This document shows, piece by piece, positions 1-5,051 of a stretch of DNA of 5,051 nucleotides. The DNA comes from a bacterium TMED144. Lineage in GTDB: Bacteria; Fidelibacterota; Marinisomatia; Marinisomatales; TCS55. Where the stretch lies: positions 23,634-28,684 of the forward strand of contig NHGT02000022.1 in the NCBI GenBank assembly GCA_002170005.2. Reading direction: 5' to 3'. A model generated the notes under the pieces. That model saw only the letters and a list, made by a program, of their open reading frames with translations. It ran no database searches and was not told the origin of the DNA. Made by a program: the position numbers and the translations under genes. Numbering within the stretch: position 1 is the first letter of the stretch; every line of letters begins with the position of its first letter.

Positions 1-510
1 CTTTTAGGAGAAAAATTGATCCGCGGTTTTGAGAAGTTTGTTGTACTTCGCACAATTGATGAGAAATGGAAAGATCACCTTTATGCGATGGATCAACTTA
101 GGGAAGGGATCAATCTAAGAGCTTACGGGCAGAAAAATCCTTTATTAGAGTATAAATCAGAAGGATTTCAAATGTTTCAGCAAATGTTATCTGCTACTAA
201 TGAATCAACTGTTCAAAGATTATATAGAACACAAATTCAGAGTGTTAATTCTAACCAAGCTATTGACAATTCAACTATTGTTAGAAATTTACAAGAGAAT
301 CATCAAGATTCAACTGGAATGATTTTTCGTGAAAAACCTCTTAGTGGGCAAGCAAAACAGTCATCAAATATGCGTAAACAACCCATTCAGAATGATATAA
401 AAAAGGGTAGAAACGACAAAATTGAGTTGGTTAGCCCTAGTGGAAAAAAGATTCAAGTTAAATATAAAAAATTAAATAATTATTTAAATAAGGGATATAA
501 ACAAATTTGA
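1..510 (+). CDS. secA: Protein translocase subunit SecA, C-terminal part (5' end outside window)
   Basis: SecA is the cytosolic ATPase that drives preproteins through SecYEG. The reading frame is open from base 1, so the gene begins upstream; 169 codons remain. The visible part starts in the helical scaffold/helical wing region. It shows the highly conserved stretch VVLRTIDEKWKDHLYAMDQL followed by REGINLRAYGQ, NPLLEYKSEGF and MFQQML, which matches SecA very well. A polar Asn/Gln/Ser-rich linker follows (about bases 190-400). The tail is GRNDKIELVSPSGKK...VKYKK...LNKGY (400-507). It keeps the GRND and SGKK flanks of the usual SEC-C tail but has no Cys or His, so the zinc site is absent. I recall this cysteine-free tail from Bacteroidota-type SecA. 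The stop TGA (508-510) overlaps the TTG start of the next gene, suggesting co-transcription and translational coupling. Identity is secure; the ATPase domains are not in view. Confidence 0.96.
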   Translation, partial: LLGEKLIRGFEKFVVLRTIDEKWKDHLYAMDQLREGINLRAYGQKNPLLEYKSEGFQMFQQMLSATNESTVQRLYRTQIQSVNSNQAIDNSTIVRNLQENHQDSTGMIFREKPLSGQAKQSSNMRKQPIQNDIKKGRNDKIELVSPSGKKIQVKYKKLNNYLNKGYKQI

Positions 511-1682
511 AGTCTGAAAAAAAATCTAAATTAGGTTTTTCAACTAAATCTATTCATATCGGAAATACTCCTGATAAAGAATTTGGATCAATATCTCCCC
601 CTATTCACTTAACCTCAACTTTTTTAAAAGATTCTGTATACAAAAATAGAGGCCATGATTATTCTCGAGTATCAAATCCTACTAGAGACAGATTAGAGCA
701 AAATCTAGCTGCTCTAGACAATGCCAAATATGCAACATGTTTTAGCACTGGAATGGCAGCAACAACTGCCCTTTTTCAGCTTTTTAATAAAGGTGATCAT
801 ATTATTATATCAAGAAATACCTATGGTGGAACATATCGAATGTCTATGAATGTTCTTCTTAGGCATGGCATTGAGTTTGATTGGGTTGACACCAGGAAAG
901 TAGAAAACGTTGAATATGCGATAAAACCGAATACTAAACTTATTCATGTTGAAACACCAACAAATCCCATGTTGGAAATTTGTGATCTTGAAAATATGTC
1001 TCGTCTATGTAAAGAAAAAAATATTCTTTTTAGTGTTGACAATACTTTTATGAGCCCTTATGGTCAGCGACCTATAGATCATGGGGCAGATGTGGTTATG
1101 CAAAGCTCAACAAAATCTTTGTCAGGCCATTCTGATCTTTTGGGAGGAGTATTAACTACAAATGATAAAGAATTGGATGAAAAACTACATTTTATTTTGA
1201 AAGCAACTGGTGCTGTGCCGAGTCCTTTTGATAATTGGATTTTATTGCGATCTACAAAAACTCTTTCTTTGCGTTATCAAAGGTCTTGTGACAATGCTAT
1301 GAAAATTGCAGAATGGTTAAATAAAAAAAACCTTACGAAAAAATTGCTTTATCCAGGCCTTAAATCACACCCCCAGTTTTTGCTAGCCGCAAAACAGCAA
1401 CTGAACCCTAACGGCAAAAGAATATTTGGCAATATGATATCCTTTGATGTTGGCTCTGAAGAAAAAAGAGATGTTTTTTTAGAAAGATTAGAAATTTTTT
1501 CTCTTGCTGAAAGTTTGGGCGGTGTTGAGAGTTTAGTTTGTGTTCCATATGATATGACTCATGCTGCAGTTCCTGAAGAATCAAAGCTTGAAATGGGAAT
1601 TACTAAAAGCTTGATACGCCTATCGATTGGAATTGAAGATTATAGCGATCTAATCGATGATCTAAATTCTTCATTTTCTTAA
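507..1682 (+). CDS. PLP-dependent trans-sulfuration enzyme (cystathionine gamma-synthase / gamma-lyase family)
   Basis: A 391-residue cytosolic enzyme of the Cys/Met metabolism PLP family (fold type I), close to the family's usual length of about 380-400. Members make or cleave cystathionine or related thioethers when sulfur moves between cysteine and homocysteine. Visible landmarks: YSRVSNPT (residues 52-59, Tyr and Arg reaching the neighbouring subunit's PLP phosphate), FSTGMAA (79-85), NTYGGTYR (104-111, Tyr106 stacking on PLP), ETPTNP (149-154), VDNTF (177-181, Asp178 pairing with the PLP nitrogen), SSTKSLSGHSD with Lys203 as the expected Schiff-base lysine, SLGGVESL, and LIRLSIGIED near the C-terminus with the substrate-carboxylate Arg. 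The TTG start is chosen because it overlaps the secA stop as TTGA and leaves a normal short N-terminus; the next in-frame Met is residue 83. A purine stretch AAGGGA at 490-495 could serve as a distant ribosome site. The MTHAAVP...GITKSLIRLS ending resembles gamma-lyases, but synthase, lyase and sulfhydrylase members cannot be told apart here. Confidence 0.93.
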   Translation: MKSEKKSKLGFSTKSIHIGNTPDKEFGSISPPIHLTSTFLKDSVYKNRGHDYSRVSNPTRDRLEQNLAALDNAKYATCFSTGMAATTALFQLFNKGDHIIISRNTYGGTYRMSMNVLLRHGIEFDWVDTRKVENVEYAIKPNTKLIHVETPTNPMLEICDLENMSRLCKEKNILFSVDNTFMSPYGQRPIDHGADVVMQSSTKSLSGHSDLLGGVLTTNDKELDEKLHFILKATGAVPSPFDNWILLRSTKTLSLRYQRSCDNAMKIAEWLNKKNLTKKLLYPGLKSHPQFLLAAKQQLNPNGKRIFGNMISFDVGSEEKRDVFLERLEIFSLAESLGGVESLVCVPYDMTHAAVPEESKLEMGITKSLIRLSIGIEDYSDLIDDLNSSFS

Positions 1683-1746
1683 AAAATTTACTTAAAAATT
1701 GTTTTCAAAAGCATTAGAAGTTGGTAATTTTAATGTATAAATAATA
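1683..1746 (+). promoter_or_regulatory. AT-rich spacer, possible promoter for tRNA-Leu and the bc operon
   Basis: This 64-nt spacer is the only non-coding gap of any size before the tRNA, so a promoter for the tRNA and perhaps the genes after it could lie here. It holds weak promoter-like words: TTGTTT at 1699-1704, TAATTT at 1725-1730 and TATAAA at 1736-1741. None forms a well-spaced -35/-10 pair; TTGTTT to TAATTT is 20 nt apart, and TATAAA is too close to the mature tRNA 5' end to leave a leader. I see no hairpin plus T-run that would terminate the upstream unit. Read-through from secA is therefore also possible. This is a positional inference only. Confidence 0.22.
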
Positions 1747-1828
1747 GCCGCGGTGGTGGAATTGGTAGACACGCTGGTCTTAGGAACCAGTGCCTTATGG
1801 CGTGAAGGTTCGAGTCCTTTCCGCGGCA
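1747..1828 (+). tRNA. trnL-UAG: tRNA-Leu, anticodon UAG
   Basis: A complete class II tRNA of 82 nt. The acceptor stem GCCGCGG (1747-1753) pairs fully with CCGCGGC (1821-1827), and the discriminator is A1828. The D arm pairs GTG (1756-1758) with CAC (1770-1772) around AATTGGTAGA. The anticodon stem CTGGT/ACCAG (1774-1778 and 1786-1790) encloses loop CTTAGGA with anticodon TAG at 1781-1783, which reads CUA and by wobble other CUN leucine codons. The long variable arm has GCC/GGC (1792-1794 and 1799-1801) closing loop TTAT. The T arm is GAAGG/CCTTT around TTCGAGT (1804-1820). The long variable arm, GGTGG start and A73 discriminator all fit tRNA-Leu. CCA is not encoded (A1828 is followed by CAT), so a CCA-adding enzyme must supply it. 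It ends 25 nt before the ATG of the following gene. Confidence 0.97.
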
Positions 1829-1853
1829 CATAAACTTGACTTCGGAAAATTCA

Positions 1854-2732
1854 ATGCAAGATAATAATGCTACTGAACAAAAAGATGAAAAAAAATCCAT
1901 TGTTCAGGTTGTCATCCACAGTTTTTTTGTAATACCATTTATAATATCAATTTTTGCTGTTATGGTATTTTTGATGATAAGAATTCTTACATCAGAGCCA
2001 AATAGCGCCAGAGATTTTTTAGAGGACGTAAAAATCGGAGGAGTTACTAAAAGGTGGCAAGGTGCTTTTGAACTATCAAAGCTTCTATCCAACCCCAAAA
2101 TGGTACCTAAGGATGATTCATTTGTAAATGAGATGATCAATACTTTTGAATACTATGCGAATGATAAAGATGATCGAATCAGACAATATCTTGCACTTGC
2201 TATGGGCGCAACAAAAGACAAAAGATATATAAATACATTAATTGACGGATTAGATGGCGCCAATGAAGGGGTTGTACAAGCCTGTGCGTTTGCTCTTGGA
2301 AATATAGGTGATGAGAGCTCTGTTGTACCGTTAATTGATCTTCTAAAAAGCAATGATCCTCAATCTAGACTTCATTCCGTTATGGCTTTGGGCAAAATTG
2401 GAACAAATTCAACCAATGAACCGTTAAGGATGATGCTCTATGATATAGAACCTAATGTTAGATGGGATGCAGCCATTGGTTTGGCAAAACAAAAAGATTT
2501 GTCTTCGCGTACGATTTTAATGGACCTATTGGATAGAGAGTATTTAAATTCATTTTCAAATTTAGATGAAAAGGAGCGGGTTCAGATAATTTTAGTCGCC
2601 ATAAAAGTGTCTCACTATGTTGAAAATAAAGATTTGATGAGGATTCTTGAAGGTTTAAAAACAAGTGATCCAAACTTAAAAATAAGAGAAGCTGCACGAT
2701 CAGAATTAGAAAAATTCACTACTATAAATTAA
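1854..2732 (+). CDS. Membrane-anchored HEAT-repeat protein leading the cytochrome bc operon
   Basis: A 292-residue protein from ATG 1854. It has a short Lys/Glu-rich N-terminus (residues 1-15), one hydrophobic segment (about 20-42) and a long alpha-helical domain. Several HEAT-like units are visible: GGVTKRWQGAFELSKLL (62-78), DDRIRQYLALAMGATKD (106-122), EGVVQACAFALGNIGD (138-153), PQSRLHSVMALGKIGT (169-184) and PNVRWDAAIGLAKQKD (200-215). Each has the helix-B pattern with Arg/Val followed by A-LG/A-GL. By the positive-inside rule the repeats probably lie outside the cytoplasmic membrane, but this is inference. HEAT repeats are protein-binding scaffolds with no catalysis of their own. The stop is 1 nt from the Rieske start, so a role as accessory subunit or assembly factor of the bc complex is plausible but unproven. 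An in-frame TTG at 1836 would add six residues, but it lies only 7 nt after the tRNA. ATG 1854, with a weak CGGA 7 nt upstream, is preferred. Confidence 0.85.
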   Translation: MQDNNATEQKDEKKSIVQVVIHSFFVIPFIISIFAVMVFLMIRILTSEPNSARDFLEDVKIGGVTKRWQGAFELSKLLSNPKMVPKDDSFVNEMINTFEYYANDKDDRIRQYLALAMGATKDKRYINTLIDGLDGANEGVVQACAFALGNIGDESSVVPLIDLLKSNDPQSRLHSVMALGKIGTNSTNEPLRMMLYDIEPNVRWDAAIGLAKQKDLSSRTILMDLLDREYLNSFSNLDEKERVQIILVAIKVSHYVENKDLMRILEGLKTSDPNLKIREAARSELEKFTTIN

Positions 2733-2733
2733 T

Positions 2734-3291
2734 ATGTCTGAAAAAGTTAAAACCAAAGCAAGAATAAGACCTCCAGCTGCGCTTGGTAAGGTCCAAGAAG
2801 AAATCTCAGCACCTAGAAGAAGTATCATTTCATGGATTGCGGTAGGCTGGTTAGCGTTCGTAGCGGCTACAGGTGGTTTTTTTACCATGATGTTGAGATT
2901 TTTTTTCCCAAATGTCCTTTTTGAGCCAGTGCAAACTTTTCGTGCCGGTTTTCCAGATGATTATTCTGTAGGAGAAGTTGATTTGAGATGGAAAGAAAAA
3001 TTTGGTGTTTGGATGGTTAGAAATGATGATGGTATTTATGCCTTATCTACTGTATGTACTCATCTTGGTTGTACACCTAATTGGCAACCATCTGGACAAA
3101 AGTTTAAGTGCCCATGCCATGGAAGCGGTTTTAGAATTACAGGTGTTCATTTTGAGGGACCAGCCCCAAGACCACTTGAGAGATACAAAATAACGCTTGC
3201 AGATAATGGTGAAATCATCGTTGACAAAACACAAAAATATCAAGAAGAAAAAGGCCAATGGGTCGACCCTGAAGCTTTTTTGAAAGTTTAA
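2734..3291 (+). CDS. petC: Rieske [2Fe-2S] iron-sulfur subunit of cytochrome bc complex
   Basis: A 185-residue Rieske protein that takes one electron from quinol at the Qo site and passes it to a cytochrome c. The N-terminal 30 residues are basic and proline-rich and end in a twin arginine (PRRSII, residues 27-32). A single membrane anchor follows (about 32-54), as in Tat-exported Rieske proteins; Tat use is inference. The soluble domain carries both cluster boxes: CTHLGC (108-113) and CPCHGSGF (126-133). Cys108, His110, Cys126 and His129 are the cluster ligands, and Cys113-Cys128 the stabilising disulfide. The Pro loop GPAPRP (142-147) is present. Position 133 is Phe where high-potential bc1/b6f proteins have Tyr; Ser131 is kept. 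The ATG lies 1 nt after the HEAT-gene stop, and the next gene starts 5 nt downstream. No Shine-Dalgarno sequence is visible. The symbol petC follows b6f usage; qcrA would be equally acceptable. Confidence 0.96.
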   Translation: MSEKVKTKARIRPPAALGKVQEEISAPRRSIISWIAVGWLAFVAATGGFFTMMLRFFFPNVLFEPVQTFRAGFPDDYSVGEVDLRWKEKFGVWMVRNDDGIYALSTVCTHLGCTPNWQPSGQKFKCPCHGSGFRITGVHFEGPAPRPLERYKITLADNGEIIVDKTQKYQEEKGQWVDPEAFLKV

Positions 3292-3296
3292 ATTCT

Positions 3297-4085
3297 ATGT
3301 CAGAAAAAAAATCTATTTTAGAAAAGATTAGCGAAGGTCAAGTATGGAAATCTATTTTTCGAGGCGGCGGCGTACCTACTACTCGAAGACAAAGAATGAT
3401 GGTTGTTCTAAACTCTGTATTTTTACACCTTCACCCTGTAAGACTCCCCAAGCATGCTGTTAAGTTAAAGTTCACTTGGTGTATGGGTGGCCTGTCTTTT
3501 TTTCTTTTTCTTATTTTGACTATCTCAGGCATACTTCTGATGTTTTATTACAGGCCTACCATTGAGTATGCTTACACAGATATCATCGATTTAACTGAAC
3601 AAGTTCCTTTTGGTATTATGCGAGAGATTCATCGCTGGGGAGCTCATGCTATGGTAATTGCTGTCTGGCTACACATGTTCCGTGTATTTATGACAGGCTC
3701 ATACAAGCCGCCAAGAGAATTCAATTGGTCAATTGGTGTTATCTTATTGATTCTAACATTGCTTCTTAGTTTTACGGGATATTTACTTCCTTGGGACCAG
3801 TTAGCAATATGGGCAATTGCTGTAGGATCAAATATGGCTGGCGCTACACCCTTTCTAGGTTCAGAAGGACCAGGGGCTTCCCTTCTTGCCATAGGTGACG
3901 TTAATTTTATTACTAAAGCTAGTGATGCAAGGTTTGGTTTAATCGGAGGTAGGTTTTTAGGTGAGGCAACTCTACTAAGATTTTATGTTTTGCACTGCAT
4001 TGGACTGCCATTTATTATAATGATTTTTATGGCAGTGCATTTTTGGAGAATCAGAAAGGATGGTGGTATCTCAACACCAGTTTAA
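3297..4085 (+). CDS. petB: Cytochrome b6-type (N-terminal cytochrome b) subunit of quinol:cytochrome c reductase
   Basis: A 262-residue four-helix cytochrome b that carries two b haems across the membrane. After a 58-residue N-terminal part, helix A (about 62-85) ends in the typical GILLMFYYRPT. Helix B (about 112-133) is REIHRWGAHAMVIAVWLHMF with haem ligands His112 and His126. The KPPREFNW loop and helix C (about 144-164) lead to GYLLPWDQLAIWA (161-173). Helix D (about 229-250) has His233 and His248. Fourteen residues separate the helix-D histidines, as in b6 proteins rather than the 13 of mitochondrial-type cytochrome b. Cys62 (FTWCMGG) aligns with the b6 cysteine that holds haem c_n. The end KDGGISTPV resembles b6 RKQGISGPL. 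It is longer than plant b6 (about 215) because of the N-terminal extension. It starts 5 nt after the Rieske stop; the subunit IV-like gene follows after 3 nt. qcrB is an alternative name. Confidence 0.96.
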   Translation: MSEKKSILEKISEGQVWKSIFRGGGVPTTRRQRMMVVLNSVFLHLHPVRLPKHAVKLKFTWCMGGLSFFLFLILTISGILLMFYYRPTIEYAYTDIIDLTEQVPFGIMREIHRWGAHAMVIAVWLHMFRVFMTGSYKPPREFNWSIGVILLILTLLLSFTGYLLPWDQLAIWAIAVGSNMAGATPFLGSEGPGASLLAIGDVNFITKASDARFGLIGGRFLGEATLLRFYVLHCIGLPFIIMIFMAVHFWRIRKDGGISTPV

Positions 4086-4088
4086 TTT

Positions 4089-5051
4089 ATGGAGGGCTTC
4101 AAATCACTAATTAATTATATTTCCAATCCAACTATATTGTTCACTGCAATTTTAGTGGGCTTTCCTTTTGTTTTTCCACCAAATGACTGGTTTTATAATG
4201 TTAATAAAAAGTTAAAAATTGACCAGCTTTGGACCAAAAAAGGCCTTTTTGCTATGATGGCTGTCACAATAATATTCTTTATTTTTGGCTTAGGCGATAG
4301 CGATTTTAGATCGATTGTTTTAAAACCAGATAATGTTCCAATATCTGGAATGATAGTCCTTTTAATATTTTTTACTTGGTTGAGTATGAGTCAAGCTTAT
4401 GAGAATGATAAACTTATGGATGAGGGTAAGCCTGTCGATGAGTATTATGAGGCGCCAAATGATAAAGTGCTCGTATGGCCTGATTTGGTTTATGTTGAAT
4501 TGATATCTTTAGTCTTATTTTCTGCATTCATGTTGATATGGTCTATTGGATTGCCCGCACCTATTGAGCAACCTGCGAATCCATCTGAATCACCTAATCC
4601 AGCTAAAGCTCCCTGGTACTTTTTAGGACTCCAAGAAATACTTGTTTATTATGACCCGTGGTATGCTGGTGTAGTTTTACCTTCCTTGATTATAGTTGGC
4701 TTAATGGCTATTCCTTATATTGATAGGGACCCTAATGGTTCAGGTTTTTACAGTTATAAGAATAGAAAGCTTTCTGCGTCAATTTATCTGTTTGGATGGC
4801 TTGTACTTTGGAATGTTCTAATCGTAATTGGGACATTTTTAAGGGGTCCTAATTGGGGCTTTTTTGGACCCTTCGAATATTGGGACTCGCACAGACTCGA
4901 AGCATTAACAAACGTGAATTTATCAGAATTATTTTATGTAAAATTGCTTGCAACGGGCTTACCGGAAAATATTGTCATAAGAGAGGCCCCTGGTTTGTTT
5001 ATTATGTTCATAATTTTAGGCATATTGCCAGTATTATTGGCAAAAACTTTA
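4089..5051 (+). CDS. Subunit IV-like (cytochrome b C-terminal) membrane protein with N-terminal extension, 3' end outside window
   Basis: The frame opens at ATG 4089, 3 nt after the petB stop, and stays open for 321 codons to the window edge. The core resembles b6f subunit IV/PetD: VWPDLVYVEL (129-138), helix E (about 138-155), a Pro-rich loop, KAPWYFLGLQE (173-183) at the quinol-oxidising PEWY position, helix F (about 194-211) and helix G (about 231-251). This half of split cytochrome b completes the Qo site. It is unusually long: residues 1-129 precede the core and hold three hydrophobic segments (about 14-31, 52-69, 85-101). After helix G come RGPNWGFFGPFEYWD (252-266), a loop and a further hydrophobic segment (303-321). 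No Cys occurs and only one His (His268), so no haem site is seen in this part. Some bacteria fuse cytochrome c to this subunit; whether that is so here lies past the edge. No Shine-Dalgarno sequence is evident. Family assignment is firm; full length and domain content are unknown. Confidence 0.92.
   Translation, partial: MEGFKSLINYISNPTILFTAILVGFPFVFPPNDWFYNVNKKLKIDQLWTKKGLFAMMAVTIIFFIFGLGDSDFRSIVLKPDNVPISGMIVLLIFFTWLSMSQAYENDKLMDEGKPVDEYYEAPNDKVLVWPDLVYVELISLVLFSAFMLIWSIGLPAPIEQPANPSESPNPAKAPWYFLGLQEILVYYDPWYAGVVLPSLIIVGLMAIPYIDRDPNGSGFYSYKNRKLSASIYLFGWLVLWNVLIVIGTFLRGPNWGFFGPFEYWDSHRLEALTNVNLSELFYVKLLATGLPENIVIREAPGLFIMFIILGILPVLLAKTL

Noticed and set aside
16..18. TTG as a real start of a small protein
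   Set aside because: The frame is open from base 1 and the residues before it (LLGEK) continue the SecA helix; this is an internal codon of secA.
1683..1746. Rho-independent terminator after the PLP enzyme gene
   Set aside because: The spacer is AT-rich, but I find no GC stem followed by a T-run.
1836..1853. Alternative TTG start for the HEAT-repeat protein
   Set aside because: It sits 7 nt after the mature tRNA end, leaving almost no leader after tRNA processing. The six added residues carry no feature, and ATG 1854 has a weak CGGA upstream. Not fully excluded.
1904..2888. Minus-strand open frames at 1904-2140, 2153-2353, 2458-2697 and 2706-2888
   Set aside because: They lie antisense inside the HEAT-repeat and Rieske genes, show no recognisable domain, and the + strand frames there have clear family motifs.
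3002..3258. Short frames at 3002-3193 (+) and 3043-3258 (-)
   Set aside because: Both overlap the Rieske cluster-binding region in other frames and have no independent support.
3644..3892. Minus-strand open frame inside petB
   Set aside because: Antisense shadow of the cytochrome b helix B-C region; no motif or start context.
4080..4095. Frameshift splitting one long cytochrome b into two genes
   Set aside because: petB ends with a normal b6-type C-terminus (GISTPV) and stop. The next gene has its own ATG 3 nt later and an N-terminal region not found in fused cytochrome b, so the split looks natural.
4089..4475. Extra haem-binding module in the N-terminal extension of the subunit IV-like protein
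   Set aside because: No His and no Cys (so no CxxCH) occur in this region, and nothing resembling a haem ligand pair is visible.
1..5051. CRISPR array, transposon, integrase, toxin-antitoxin or phage element
   Set aside because: No repeats, inverted ends or matching proteins are seen; apart from one short spacer the window is filled by housekeeping and respiratory genes.

Overview
The window is a visibly AT-rich bacterial chromosome segment with every recognisable gene on the + strand and almost no spacing between genes. Two features suggest a marine FCB-group lineage (Bacteroidota/Marinimicrobia-like). The SecA C-terminus carries a GRND...SGKK...KYKK tail where many bacteria have the Cys-rich zinc motif. 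The bc-operon genes have no clear Shine-Dalgarno sequences. The taxonomic placement is inference from recalled family patterns, not a database result.

Left part (1-1682): the last 169 codons of secA, the preprotein translocase ATPase, overlap by 4 nt (TTGA) a complete PLP-dependent Cys/Met-metabolism enzyme of the cystathionine gamma-synthase/gamma-lyase family. These two form one tightly coupled unit. A 64-nt AT-rich spacer follows.

Middle (1747-1828): a complete tRNA-Leu with anticodon UAG and a class II long variable arm. Its 3' end is only 25 nt from the ATG of the next gene, with no terminator between them.

Right part (1854-5051, running off the edge): a compact operon with gaps of 1, 5 and 3 nt. 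It encodes (i) a membrane-anchored HEAT-repeat protein, (ii) a Rieske [2Fe-2S] protein, (iii) a cytochrome b6-type subunit with four haem-ligand histidines and a cysteine at the haem c_n attachment position, and (iv) a long, incomplete protein with a subunit IV (PetD-like) core. The last gene starts at 4089 and has no stop before the window ends. Together these encode a quinol:cytochrome c reductase of the split b6/subunit IV kind that moves electrons from (probably) menaquinol to a c-type carrier. The cytochrome c gene expected in such a complex is not visible and may lie downstream.

No mobile element, CRISPR array or defence system is present. The most interesting material is in the bc complex: an extra N-terminal three-helix membrane region on the subunit IV-like protein, replacement of the PEWY glutamate (APWY), a Tyr-to-Phe change next to the Rieske cluster, and a HEAT-repeat protein as the leading operon gene.
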